Source: Gibbula magus (Eukaryota; Mollusca; Gastropoda; Trochida; Trochidae). Taken from it: DNA of 64,000 nucleotides. Below are positions 1 through 11,320 of the stretch, piece by piece (position 1 is the stretch's first letter; each line of letters opens with the position of its first letter). The notes under the pieces are model-generated. The model did not search any database. It was given only the letters and a program-made list of their open reading frames with translations, and was not told the DNA's origin. The stretch lies in assembly GCA_936450465.1 (NCBI GenBank), contig OW388300.1, forward strand, positions 43,370,358 to 43,434,357, written 5' to 3'. A program made the translations under genes and the position numbers.

Positions 1-292
1 AAAAAGATATTTCGATGATGATTATAAGATTGAAAACTTTCATAATGTACTGTAACTGTCCCCTCTGTATTGTTGATTTGGGAGAGTCAAATTTGATAGA
101 TTTGTTATAATCCAAAACAACGATATCCACAGTTGTTCTCTGAAATATCAACTGAGAGACAACCAGGGACAACCATCCAACATGACAACAGAACTTATCA
201 GACCATCAAGGGGCCAATGTAATAGTATTAGCCTAGCACTAACCATACAATCATCAACATAATGAACTGTAACTAGCCCCTCTGTGTTGTAG
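1..292. other. Intron of the Dpy-30/ankyrin gene (left edge)
   Basis: No coding sequence was recognised here. The stretch ends in a pyrimidine-rich tract and a TAG acceptor at 290-292. A similar tract, ACTGTAACTGTCCCCTCTGT, occurs about 216 bp upstream (47-90) without the AG, so the acceptor region looks like one half of an old local duplication. Confidence 0.4.
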
Positions 293-3200
293 AGCTGTAA
301 GAGTCCGGCAGACTACCGCGAGAACCCCAGCCTGCTCCGACTCGACAATATCCGCACACGTCTCCTGTATATTGTGGGTCCTGTACAGCCAGCCACCAGC
401 GAGGAGACCGCCCCCACAGAGACCGCAGACCCGTCGTCAGCTGCTACACCACCTCCCAGTGCAGGTTAGTCTCCAAGATCTTATCCATAGGGTCACAACT
501 GAATCTACTGATTGACAATGATAATGTAAAATAAGTTCGAGGACTTGATGACTGAGTGGATAAACTGGCAATTTGGGACTGACTCTGAGGGTGTATGTGG
601 GTACAAAAGCAGAGTGATAAATGAATAGACACCACATGTGAACCATTTGGTCAAAAGAATGTTTTTGTTTTTAAGGATATTCCATTTTTTCAATAAAAAC
701 ATTTCACACTTTAGGCTTCCGGTCTCCTGTTTGTATTCCTTACTCAAATGTTCTCAATGTACTCAAAATGATCCACTATTTCAGGATCCAGCTCAGAGAG
801 GTTCCGGAGGTCAGCCACACCACCCAAATCAGCAGAGAAGAAGCCAATCCGCATGTACATAGCCACAGACATCTACGAGAAGAAGAATGTTCCACCTCCC
901 AGTACGGTGGACGGGAAGTACGTGGCCTATAACCTGGGATCGGCTCTCACCATGGCCCTGGCAGAGATAGCGGAGAGACGACCGTGGGACCCGATAGAGT
1001 ACCTGGCTCAATGGCTCTACAAGTACAGACAGAACCTCGACCACAACAAGCAGGTGAGACACCAACTAAGTGTCATGTGACGAGTTTCCCACCATCATGT
1101 CCCATGTTCCCAAACTTCAAGACAACCTTTTATGGGCAACACAAACTAGAATATTTCTTGAACAACAATATATCTCCAACCCATAACTTTGTACAACAAA
1201 GTATTTTCCATCTCAAAACTCTCCACAAAAGCATATGTATGTCAAGTCTATTACCCATGACACCTTCACCATGACTAAAGTTCTTAAAATCTTGTACACT
1301 AATGTATCAGGTGTAGACAGATACCTCCACTGTTCCCAAACACAGAACTCTGTTCTAAGAAGCTGTATGAAATTATGTCTATGACAGCAAGAAGCTCTGC
1401 TGAACGAGATCCGGAGTGAGGAGGCAAGTCTGGAGCAGGAGGAGAAGGAACGGGCGGTGAGGAGGGAGGAGAAGCTCCGCATCCAGGAGGAGGAGGCCGC
1501 CAAGCAGAAGCGGGAGGAGGAGGAGGAGAGGAAGAGGAAGGAGCAGGAGGAGCTACAGAGGAAGTGAGTAGTCCTCGGGCAGAGCTTGCCAAGCTGTATT
1601 CCCAAGCTGGGGTTCAAAGAGATGACTGTCTGAACTATAGTAGGAGAGGTATTTCAAGTTAGATAACTTGTCCCCAATCATTTTCTCAGTGAATAAAATA
1701 AGTTTAAACCAACCTTGGTAGAATGAATATATTGAGGGTTGAGAATGAGGTTTAAAAGAATAAATATCCAGAGTGTCCAGTGGTAGATCCCAGATTGGAC
1801 TTTTGTGCAGAAAATCCAACTTATCAAAAACATCAGCTGATCTACTGATTATTTCTTGCCTTATTGTGGCTGAACATTTTCATGAAAACCACTTAATATT
1901 TCCTCTGTGGAAAAAGTAAAAAAGTTTTGTAATGACAGGAATGACATTTAATCCGGCATTAGCTGTTAGGGACATGACAGTTTATCATGTATCATAAGAA
2001 ACTGTATTAACAGAGCAAAGGAGGCTGCCCAGCTACAGAAACCGCAGTTGCCGACGGTTACAGAGGAGGGCGAGGAGGACAGTCAGAACAAGGAGAGGGA
2101 TGAGGAGGGTCAGACGGAGCTACACAAGCTCGCTGCTCAACAAGGTATGTGGTGGGGACACTCAATGAGAATCTGTGTAATACTATTTTCATTTGCAAAT
2201 TGTAACAAGCTGGTACCACAGGAGCAAAAGCCAAAACGTCAAGCATAATTGCAGACTATTACTTGACCCTGGTCATTTTGGCATGTCATAACTTAACCAT
2301 TTTGATACCACAAAATGAGATGGAACGACACTATGTAGGGTTTAAGGAACTAAACTTCTCATTGTGTATATGTCTACTCAGGAGCTGACCTGATGGCTGT
2401 TGTCAACATGGGGTACAGTCTCGCTGACAGAGATGCCAGAAACAGAACAGCTCGAGACATAGCAGAGGAGGAGGGACTTACAGAAAACGTAGAATCTCTT
2501 GGTAGGCAAAACATGTGTCCAATACAAACAAATAACTGTATTGAGCAGGTTGTGACCATAACAGTTGAATCACTTCTTAAGCAAAAATATGTTGGGATCT
2601 AGTTAAAAATTTAAAAAAAAATTGGACTTGCTAACGCATCCTCAAAATCTTAACAATTTGTCAGTAAATTTTGAATTTTCTTCTCGATAAGGAAAGTATA
2701 CTATTCTGTATTCATTTTTCAAACTACTCTTCTTGAGTTATTTTTGAGTTATTTTTTAGTTATTCCCTTCATGAATTGCAGACTCGTATGTAACAAACCT
2801 GCTAGAACAAGAGAATATGGACGCCCTACAACAACTTTTACTGGATGGATACGATAAACTTTCTGATGTCATCGACAGAGTCAGCACAGATGGGTTGCCT
2901 GACATTGTCACAGATTTTGTCAAAGGATTGCCTGATTATAAGGTTATTCTGAAAGGGTACAATCTAAAACATAGACATAATTACACAAAATGCACACTTA
3001 TTCTGATTGCAACAATGACAGGAGACTGCATATATATTTGTGATTGTTTGATTAAACTTGCAATTTTAACTATGTTTTTTACTATTTTTAAAGTAATGCA
3101 GTTTCATACAAATTCAAAAGGAAAATTTGAACAGCCAAACAATAACATGGAAAAGACTGCAAATGTAAATAAAGTATAGGCAAATAACACAAACATAGTA

Positions 3201-5113
3201 ACAAAAACAGTGTAACAATAGTAACCAATCCGAACACAGTAAACTTACGGCTGCTTTTCTTTTTAGGACTTCCTGGAGAATGATAAAAAATTTAATATAA
3301 AAGTGAAATATAATAACTCACAAATCACTCAAGCAAGTATCAGATTCAGAGGAATTCAATTGGTCCCGAAGTTGTAGAATGTGATCTTAGATTGCTTCAA
3401 GATACACCTTGTTGGATTTTAAGAAACAACAGACTGGGACTATACATATATCTGATTCATATCAAATCACAATTAACAAAAGTATTTTTAAAGGTAAAAG
3501 ACTCATCAATAACCAGGGTATTTTTTCTACCTCTATATTCTACCATGACTAAAGTTATGAAAACTCAGGAGGGAATACTGCTTACCACTCAACTCATTTC
3601 ATATTTTTTCTCAATTTAACCCTCATCTCCCCAAAGTTGAGGAAAGAAGCACCATATTCCAGAGGGAAGGTTTATGCTTATAATTACTAACGTTTATCTA
3701 TTCTTGTTCAGGAGAAGATATCCCACGTGTTCAAGTCGGTGCACACCGGCCACAAGCGAGAGGTGGCTCAGTCGATGGAGAGGAAGAAGCTAGCAATGGT
3801 GAAGGATACGTACGGACGATCTCCTCTACACATAGCGATACTGGACCAGCACACCGACATCATCAATTACATCCTCTCTAACTTCCCCTCCACAGTCAGG
3901 TGTAGAGACAATGTGAGTGTACTATATATTACTACTGTACATGGAGTCTACTATAAAACAGAGATTTGAGAAACATCGATGAGAGTTTTGAGATAGTTGG
4001 AGTTGAGTTGAGTTTGGGTTAAAAGGCGCTTGCTAGAGTTTTTCATATATATCATAACCACTGCGCGATCTCACTCCCTGAGCTAGTTGGATAGGTTGAT
4101 CTCGTATAGCTCTATGATAATAGGGGTGATCACTAAACCACATCTAACAGTACCGTATTCTCTCGGGTATAAAACCAGGGGGTCAGGCAAACAAACATCT
4201 TGAAAACATGGGGGTGGGCTTTTAGATGGGAGAGGGTATTCTAAGTTGGAGAACTTGTTCCTAATCCTTTTCATGATGAATAAAATATGTTTAAACCAAA
4301 CCCCAACTCAGATGAATATTCATACTGGAGACCGCCAGACGGCCAGAATAGGTTCTATGTAGATTTTTGACACTTAACTTGAAATAATATCATAGATTTA
4401 TGTAATGTATGACCAAGGAACATCTGGCAAAAATTGGGCTGGGCTATAACCAGAGAATAACCCCAACCAGGACAACCCTCCAAAAAGTGGGGGCGGTCTT
4501 AGGCGGGAGTGTGGTCTTCCGAGGGAATTTATATAAATCTGGTACTTATCTTAATTTCAATTGGAACGATTCAAAGTTGTCTGAGGAGAGTAATACAGCC
4601 TTGCCATATTCAATCATGTCAAAAATTTCATTCATCGAAATGTTCCTTATTTCAGTGGAACAGAACTCCCCTTCACTATGCAATGGCTGTGTCCGAGGAT
4701 ATTGCAGATCAACTGAGAGAGAAAGGGGCCGACTCAGAAGCTAAGGACATTGTAAGTACAGCAATCACTTATCTCTTTATATTTTCAAGGTATAATGAGT
4801 TTGAAAAGCTTGAAAACCTTGAAGACCAAAATTATGTATGGTAAATCAAACTTTAAAATAACTTTGCACCATCTATGCTATTATTCGACATAAATGTACA
4901 CAAATTCTATATATTTTCTCATCCATAAACTGCTTATCTTGCTCCTTTGAAACAATGTAATGCTACTTAACATTTTTGCAGAAAAAACGCACACCATCTT
5001 ACTACAAAGATGAAAAGGATGAAATCCTTGCACTGAAGGACTCTCTCGACTCTGCGGAGAGTTCACAACCTGAAGATGCTGATGAAACAGAGAAAGGGGA
5101 GACAACTGAATGA
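293..5113 (+). CDS. Dpy-30 motif + coiled coil + ankyrin-repeat protein (3' nine exons, 5' partial)
   Basis: Nine exons join in one continuous frame of 485 codons to a TGA: 293-464, 785-1053, 1388-1563, 2014-2144, 2382-2501, 2782-2942, 3712-3912, 4656-4751, 4982-5113. A Dpy-30 motif lies at about residues 103-140 of the visible part (AEIAERRPWDPIEYLAQWLY), the helical hairpin that docks on AKAP-type amphipathic helices. A highly charged Glu/Arg/Lys coiled coil follows (about 148-206), then an ankyrin repeat near 237-320 (EGQTELHKLAAQQGADLMAV) and two clearer ones near 372-450 (YGRSPLHIAI and NRTPLHYAM). The C-terminus is acidic. The Dpy-30 plus coiled-coil part resembles vertebrate DYDC1/DYDC2, which are testis/sperm proteins; ankyrin repeats are not part of those, so this is either a longer invertebrate form or a separate family. 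It probably acts as a scaffold in cilia (inference). The exon 6 donor (GTTATT, 2943) is weak but keeps phase. Confidence 0.82.
785..1053 (+). CDS. Exon carrying the Dpy-30 motif
   Basis: The acceptor is TTTCAG at 779-784 and the donor GTGAGA at 1054. The exon encodes a basic, Ser/Pro-rich lead followed by the 35-40 residue Dpy-30 two-helix motif. Its conserved RP-x-DP-[IV]-EYLA core is fully present. In DPY30, AK7, NME5 and DYDC proteins this motif mediates dimerisation and anchoring to ciliary or chromatin complexes; AK7 and NME5 are excluded here by the downstream coiled coil and ankyrin repeats. Confidence 0.8.
1643..1710 (+). repeat. LINE 3'-tail fragment (copy 1)
   Basis: It ends in a TGAATAAAATAAGTTTAAAC-type tail that nearly matches the last 20 bp of the LINE insertion ending at 63050, and it shares TATTTCAAGTTAGATAACTT with copy 2. 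Most likely it is a severely 5'-truncated insertion, or a SINE sharing the LINE tail, in an intron of the ankyrin gene. Confidence 0.6.
3990..4075 (-). repeat. 3' fragment of the tRNA-derived SINE
   Basis: The sequence (GTTGAGTTTGGGTT, then GGCGCTTGCTAGAG, then ATATATCATAACCACTGCG) is a diverged match to the 3' end of the full SINE at 38753-39061 in the same orientation. It lies in an intron of the ankyrin gene. Confidence 0.45.
4229..4297 (+). repeat. LINE 3'-tail fragment (copy 2)
   Basis: Same tail as 1643-1710 and as the LINE at 61410-63050 (TGAATAAAATATGTTTAAAC). Just upstream (4140-4228) is a stretch, AACAAACATCTTGAAAACAT, that recurs near 57009-57040, so the dispersed unit extends beyond the tail itself. 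Confidence 0.6.
4405..4525 (+). repeat. Dispersed repeat shared with 58500-58620
   Basis: A block starting ATGACCAAGGAACATCTGGC, containing GGGCTATAACCAGAGAATAA and ending GTGGGGGCGGTCTTAGGC, recurs almost unchanged at about 58505-58610. No coding potential or inverted termini were seen. The family is unknown; it may be internal to the repeat whose other part is at 4140-4228 and 56995-57075. Confidence 0.5.
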
Positions 5114-5354
5114 GGATTGAATACAAAGACATTCAGAACTTCAAAACAGAAGTATTATGTGGAATGAACCATGACTCTGGGAACTTTGAGTGATGAGAAA
5201 CAGAATGAAATTCATGGGACAGAAAGGATTGTGATGAAGACTAGTTATTTAAATAATTTTCTCTTAGAATCATAGTCTGTTGCTTCTATATCTACGCAAA
5301 ACATACAATATTCTCTGGTAACAAACTGTTCCACTTCAACTGTAACAAACCCAA

Positions 5355-5360
5355 AATAAA
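5355..5360 (+). terminator. Candidate poly(A) signal of the ankyrin gene
   Basis: AATAAA lies 242 bp past the stop codon at 5111-5113. A second AATAAA at 6161-6166 is an alternative for a longer 3' UTR. Neither is confirmed; choice of the first rests only on distance. Confidence 0.35.
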
Positions 5361-5763
5361 AAGCTATATTTATTAAAAATGACTTTGAATTGTAATTAAT
5401 GCATTCTAAGTTATTGGAAGGTGAGGATTGTGTTGAAGATGGCAGTTGTTGACAATTTATTCTCTAAGTTTTGTGTGATAATGCTTCTATCAAATCTACA
5501 CAAAAACAAAAGCTACAGCAAATATATTGACAAACTTAAACAAAAACCTAATTAAGTTTTGAACAATTTTATAAGCAGAATATTTTGAGAATATCTAAGT
5601 ATTTTGCCAGGGTCTAATGTCTATTCTACGCAAAACAGCTTCTACAGATTTCTTGACTGAACAGTTACAGTTGATAACCAAAATATAAAGATTTAATTAT
5701 CAATGTGACTTTGAATTGTACTTCATGTGAAGTTCTGATTTCACTGTGTCAGTGATACTTATG

Positions 5764-5922
5764 TTAAAGGGGCAGTAGCACATTTTTTCGCTTTACCGAA
5801 CAATGTACATTCATTTTTAACTTGATTTTCCGAAGAGAGAAGGGTGTTTTACTATTGGTGACATTTTTTAAATACATTTCATCGACTTTTTTTGAGCGCA
5901 GAATGTGCTACTGCTCTATTAA
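5764..5922. mobile_element. Short MITE with TTAA ends
   Basis: The left end TTAAAGGGGCAGTAGCACAT and the right end, read in reverse TTAATAGAGCAGTAGCACAT, form an inverted repeat of about 25 bp enclosing 159 bp, with TTAA at both borders. TTAA duplication is typical of piggyBac-type transposition, so it may be a non-autonomous piggyBac relative. Related single ends occur at 7573 and 41648. Confidence 0.65.
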
Positions 5923-6956
5923 GAGCTGTTCTTTTTGTTGCACAATGGGTAAATATCTATCTGTACATTGTTGTATCCATTGACATGGCCAAACAGTAAA
6001 TATAATATTATACTTGTAAATGTATGTTCTTTTACAGAAACCCTATATATGTATGAAATTTAACTCAGAGTCTTACAAGATTTGTTAACTTAACTGTTAT
6101 GCCTTGTTATCAGTGTTATTCCACCTTACTTTTCAAAAACGATATAAGATCTGTGATACCAATAAATGTTTAACCATGTAGATAGTTTTTAATCATGTTA
6201 ATAAATTGTGATATAAACTTGTGTTTATGTTTATATATATACTACTGACCTCATGACAACATTCATTGTGTTTAGAAGAGAACTATCTGATTTAAAAATA
6301 ATTTCAGGATCCTGGTCCTTTTCATCCATGAGAAGTAAAATAAAAGCAACTTATAAGGAGCTATCTTTTTGACTGGCACATTGGGCTAGATAAAACATAC
6401 TCTCAAATCTTATCCTATCTTAACGAGATGCTGAAACGAATTCTCGAGAGAGTTTGAACTTGGCACACTGTCTATACACAATTGGAACTGGCAACATGAG
6501 TACAGAGTTCAAAATTAGCACTAGTCCGGTAGCCCATCGCCAGCGAAAGAGAAGCTGAGCTAATGGAGTGTAAAAACTGGTAGTCCGAAAGACTAGTTAA
6601 CATTTGAGGTCAAATGATCATATAGATGTATTTGTTTAGCTGGAATAAGTCAGGACCAGTACTTTTAGAAATGCACTAGTCCGAAGGGCTACTGCATTGA
6701 AAAGGTTAATTTCAATCCCTGGAGTACTACACGCACATCCGGCTGGTAATGTCAGCTCACCGCCCCAGCACTTTCAATTTCTTGTTCAAGTTGACAAGAT
6801 GTGTCTGGTGTTGAGAGTTTTAGTCGGTATCAACAGTTCATAGGCTGTCTAGAGCGAGAGCACTAAATTTTCCTATAGTTAAAAACGTTGTTTGGGTTCT
6901 CATAGGAAGAGGGCACTAATAACGTCGAATACGGTCTCAGAAAATAAACAGCCTAC

Positions 6957-9535
6957 CTTTCAGTTTGCCATCCATGTATCCATAGCTGCTCGGGGCTGAC
7001 TTGGGACGTTTCGCTGCAGCTCGGGTCCATTCTTGAAACTTTCGTTCCGCTTTCTCAGCTTTTATTCTCTTCTCTTCCTCTTCTTTTCGTTTCTTCTCTT
7101 TTTCAGCTCGCCTCTTGGCTCGTTCTTCATCGTGTTTCTCACGCATCCACTGCTTAAAGTTCTCTGCAGATTTCTCTTGTGTTTGTCTTTCTTTCCTCTC
7201 TTTCTCCATCTTTTCATTGTTTATTTTTAATTTGTCCATTTTCTTTCTCAACATCTCTTCATGCCTCTTTTTCTCCACCCATTCAATCCGATTATGTTGT
7301 GCTTTAACCTCTTTTGTATTCTTTTCAAGTTCTTGCTCATATTTCTTGGCTTTTTCCTGCTTCTTTTTCTGGTTCTCATTCCTCCGCCTCTCCCTCTCTT
7401 CTTGTGTCTTCCTAATCAGCCACGTCTCCCACGGTGACAGATCTCCTTCAACATGGTTGTCAAGAGTAGTCTTTCTGTTCTGTCGGGCAGAGATGTTCTT
7501 GTCGTAGTCTTCACTGAAGACAGAAAACATCAACATAAATACACAATACTAAATGTAACATTTTATACAATTTAAAGGCCCTGTAGCATGTTTTTCTAAA
7601 ATTTTCCACTTATCATTAAAAATTTATTATTACGTTAGAGGGTTAAACATCTCATTACACGACTCGATAAACCGTATCCATAGAAAATGGTTCTCTATTA
7701 TAAAGCAACAATGGTGTTCAACTCTTCAGTGTCAGAGGTAGATTTGTAGGTCTGATGCAAATTTGAGAGTTCAGAAAGCAAGATGAATGACCATTCTATC
7801 ATGGTGCCATAATTAAAATTTTACTTTGATTCTTAGGTATCGCTACATCAGTCAGATAATTTGAACTACCTTTGACACATTCTTTTTTAAAAAATAGAGC
7901 CATGGGCTGTGCAACTCATCAGGCTTTATATACATTAACTAATTCAAAATGTCAACTTCTAGGTGAGAGGTATAACATATAGAAAGCACTTTAAATGGAG
8001 AAGATGAAATAGGTCTTAGGGTCCTTACCCCTCTGATCTATCTTTGAGACCAGAGATAATTTGACAATTTAATTCATTACTGTTATTTCCTTTAAATTAC
8101 CTCCCTTTAAAGAGCACATAAAATCTCTAGATGAAATTGCTTTTCAGGTCATGACGTCTGTGACCTATATTTGGGGTCGCAGGATCACGAAATCTACAAT
8201 TTAGAATCCCTATTAGCCATGGAGTCTGCACACAACTTTTCAGCTCTCTAGACCTTTTGGAACTGGAGAAGAAGATGAAAATAGGTTTTTGCGGTTGTTA
8301 CCCATGTGACCCCATTTGAGGTCACGGGGTCACCAAATCTACAATTTAGAATCCCAATTAGCCAAGGAGTCTGCACACAACGTTTCAGCTCTCTAGACGA
8401 ATGGAACTGGAGAAGAAGATGAAAATAGGTTTTTGGGGTTGTGACCCCAGTGACCCCATTTTGGGTCATGGTGTCGCTAAATCTACAATTTAGAATCCCC
8501 ATTAAACGTTTACAGACGGATGGACGGATGGACGGCCGGACGCCGGACACCATGCCATGCCATGCGCCCATCGGGCCTTTCAGGCCAGATGAGCTAAAAA
8601 TTAGAGCCATCGCCTCTGTAGCTCACCAATAAACTAAATAAATTTCAAAATGTAAATCTTCTAGGAGAATTTATCACATATATAGCAAATTTCAAGCCTT
8701 TAAATACTTGGGATGAAAGTAGGTCTTTTAGGATATGACCCCTACAATTCAGAACCCCCATTGGCCAAGGAGTGTGCACACAACATTTCAACTTTCTATG
8801 GCTTTTCATACTGAAGAAATACATGAAAATACTAAGTTTCTAGGTCATGACCCCTGTGACCCACATATGGGGTAACAGGGTTACCAAGTCTAAAATTTAG
8901 AATTCCCATTGGTCAAGGCACGCGACATTTTCAGCTTTCTAGACCTTTTGGTACCGGAGAAGAAGATGAAAATAAATTTTTAAGGTCATGACCCCTATGA
9001 CTATTTGGGGTCACATGGTCACCAAATTTAGAATTTAGAAATTCTATTGGCCAAGGAGTCTGTAAACAAAATTTCAGCTCCCTACAGCCAGTGGTTCTTG
9101 AGAAGATTAAGAAAAAGCAAAAAGTTTACGAAAGGACGGACAGATACCATGCCAACAGCCCATCGGGCCTTTTAGGAGAGGGCCGCTAATAGGAAAAGGG
9201 TGCTATGTACGTTGGTTACGGTATGTCTCAAAGAATTTTGAAGGCTAAAACAGTTTCTCACTTGTCATATTCTCTTGCAGAGTTTCTAGTCTTCTTCGGA
9301 GATCGTTTGCGTACAAGTTGTATTTTGGGAGCCTCTATCTCCGAGTCACTTGGTACACTGATATAACTGTCGTGGTCCAACACAGAGACAAGTGATGCTG
9401 TTGAACCGGTGGAGCCGAGAGAATGTCGTCTAGCATGAGCTATAGCCTTTGCATCGGGCATCACCATCCATCGTGGCTTAGTGACAGTGGCAGTCACTGG
9501 GCGTGGTCGTAGACTCATTTTGAAACGTTTGTCAG
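6957..9535 (-). CDS. CCDC34: CCDC34-like coiled-coil protein (two coding exons; C-terminus not found)
   Basis: On the minus strand, exon 1 is 9535-9262 (acceptor TTTCAG, ATG at 9518) and exon 2 is 7513-6957, joined in phase for 271 codons. The first 85 residues are basic and Ser-rich, including VTKPRWMVMPDAKAIAHARR. Exon 2 carries the family signature LSPWETWLIRKTQEERERRR, about 140 residues of Lys/Glu/Arg coiled coil with a central EW, then WTRAAAKRPKSAPSSYGYMD and GKLK. Vertebrate CCDC34 has the same order (PWE-x-WL, a long coiled coil, SYGY-x-x-GKL), followed by a Tyr/Pro-rich tail. That tail should begin after the donor GTAGGC at 6956, but no matching exon was seen. CCDC34 is needed for sperm flagellum assembly in mammals and is linked to intraflagellar transport (established); the same role here is inference. 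An in-frame stop soon after the donor would give a short alternative C-terminus. Confidence 0.8.
7897..8595 (+). mobile_element. Modular interspersed element, copy 1
   Basis: It starts near GAGCCATGGGCTGTGCAACT and ends in CATCGGGCCTTTCAGGCCAG then ATGAGCT, after a run of GGACGGATGGACGG. The body is made of ~140-bp monomers, each containing CAAGGAGTCTGCACACAAC, TTTCAGCTCTCTAGAC, GGAGAAGAAGATGAAAATAG and a TGACCCCA/TGGGGTCA palindrome. No protein is encoded. The two ends carry a short inverted repeat (AGCTCATCAGG versus CCTGATGAGCT in the best copy). Confidence 0.6.
8603..9187 (+). mobile_element. Modular interspersed element, copy 2 (tandem to copy 1)
   Basis: It begins 8 bp after copy 1 with the same GAGCCAT head and CTGTAGCTCA, repeats the diverged monomers, and ends ATGCCAACAGCCCATCGGGC. 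Two head-to-tail copies this close suggest either nested insertion or unequal exchange. Both lie in the CCDC34 intron. Confidence 0.55.
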
Positions 9536-9604
9536 CTGAAATATTAATATCATAAGACTTCAACAAAGACAAATAATATATGAGAGAGGTTTTTACCTGA
9601 GAAA

Positions 9605-9850
9605 GTGCCATATGACTTTAATGAAACAAGTGTGAATTTTTTTGGGCACAATCAAGAGCAAAGGTTATAAATAAATTTGCCATATAATAAAGTTTCTGAA
9701 ATTCATTAAGATCATATGGAACTCTTTCGAGTGTAATAATTTCTTCATTACCCATTCTATTAAATTTTTAATTGTGTACAAATATCTAGCACTCGGCCCA
9801 CTTCTCTTGCGGCTGCAAACTACAGTGACGTCACAAGCACTTGTTTTATG
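9605..9850 (+). repeat. Palindrome-rich repeat with TGACGTCA (copy A)
   Basis: It shares several words with the repeat at 25925-26165: CATATGACTTTAATGAAAC, AGTGTGAATTTT, ATTTCTTCATTACCCATT, and CTACAGTGACGTCACAA. It lies immediately 5' of the CCDC34 coding exon, so its CRE-like TGACGTCA (9826-9833) sits about 300 bp upstream of that start codon. Confidence 0.55.
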
Positions 9851-11029
9851 TTTAGAATGAATTAGATTTTAACTTGCATGAGCTTAACAGTTTAGAGATT
9901 TATAATCCAATTGTTCAAGAAACCTGAACAAAAGATATTGGTCAATGCTGAAGAAATCATACCAAAAATTCAGTTTCATGAGCCAGATAGTGATTCTGTT
10001 ATACACAATTATCACAGCATTATGTTTTATATAATAGATAACATATTTCTTATTGTCCCGAAGGAAATGTGCATTACATCTAATACAGTTCTCCAGTATA
10101 AACATAAACTAGCCACATAAACATTGTAACACTTACGTAAGATAATCAAAAAAGTTATTCTAAATTTTTTTCATTAAAGGTAAACATATGCAATTTAAAC
10201 AAATGATTGGCACAAACTGTTTGTTGTATTAATGGACATGCACAGTCTGCGTCCAGTCGGTAATGAAAAATATACCTTCCTAAAAAAGTATGCGGGTGAA
10301 CTTAAGTCACTTTAAGAATGTTATTTGTTTTGTTTTTAAAAAGTTACTGCTTCAAATAACTTCGGACACTTTCAACAGGAAGTCCAATTTTAGGTACCAA
10401 CTTATAAAATTAACACACTCTGAAAAACGTTTGGTAAGATAACATCAAGATGGTTAGTCCAGCATGCTAGACGTCTTGGGTGTGCAGTCATCGCACATAA
10501 ACTGACGTTTAGATTATCTGAACTACAAGATGGTTTGATCTATTTTAAAATGTTTCAATTTTCACAAAAAATTCAAGTATTTCTGTCATTTCCTATAAAT
10601 CCAAGTAAGAGTCGAAGATAGTACCCAAATATTAGTATTCTGGTACTCTCTTTTTCATTATCATCAATATAGTAAGAATAATCACAACATTTATTGTAGA
10701 CTTAATTTAGTGTTCATGCATGAATCTGCAATAAATCTCTACTAATTAAAATGTCAATGCATTTTTTAGTTCAAGAAAATAAATCCACGATATCATGTTT
10801 TTACTTAAAATGAAATAATAGTATAAACAAATAATTGTAGACTGATCGAAAACCGGTCAATATACACGAAAACCGAAGGACTTTTCAAATTCTTTATCAT
10901 ATCAATTTTTTCCTTAATGCCTTTCAATAACAATTGTTCAGGTCGCTGAAATATAGAAACGCAATCACTTTTACCTAGTGTCTATAATTAAGTTGCATAA
11001 CAAATCGTAAATTGCCTCAGGTATCCGTT

Positions 11030-11320
11030 GAGTGAAAGTTGTTACAAGTCAAAACAAAGTTTCAATATGGCGCTTTGGTCCGCACTGAAAACAAAACATT
11101 TGCTTCCATTGGTAGAAAATAATAAAAACTGTCTCAATGTGCTGAAATATTCAAAACAATTACATAATGATGTAATAAAATTAAATACGTATTATGAAAA
11201 TTGCTTACTGCTCTTGTGTTTTGAATTAAACTCGCTTTTTATTTGTTGTGAAACTGTAATGTTTACGGTGATCAAAATGGCGTCCTGGCAACGGAGTTTT
11301 GGATTTTATCGGAAAGTTTA
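11030..11320. promoter_or_regulatory. Candidate bidirectional promoter
   Basis: Two ATGGCG-centred motifs resembling YY1/initiator sites occur, TCAATATGGCGCTTTGG (11062-11078) and CAAAATGGCGTCCTGGCAAC (11273-11292). The second overlaps a GGCAAC half-site of the RFX X-box used by ciliary genes. They sit between two divergent cilia-type genes. This is sequence resemblance only; there is no TATA box and no transcript evidence. Confidence 0.3.

Larger units (their letters stand above)
5114..6956. other. 3' flank between the ankyrin gene and CCDC34
   Basis: This convergent-gene spacer holds the ankyrin gene's 3' UTR, a small TTAA-flanked MITE (5764-5922) and a short block near 6520-6700 in which CTAGTCCGAAGG-like words recur. 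The expected last exon of the minus-strand CCDC34-like gene should lie here, but I could not identify it. Confidence 0.4.

Noticed and set aside
7033..7507. Plus-strand ORFs rich in Phe/Ser/Leu
   Set aside because: These are the antisense shadow of the CCDC34 coiled-coil exon (GAA/AAG codons reversed).
8248..8632. Open frames on both strands rich in SVRPSV/TDGRMDGRT
   Set aside because: They arise from the GGACGGATGG block of the modular repeat; the same peptide appears wherever the repeat occurs (also 39327-39569).
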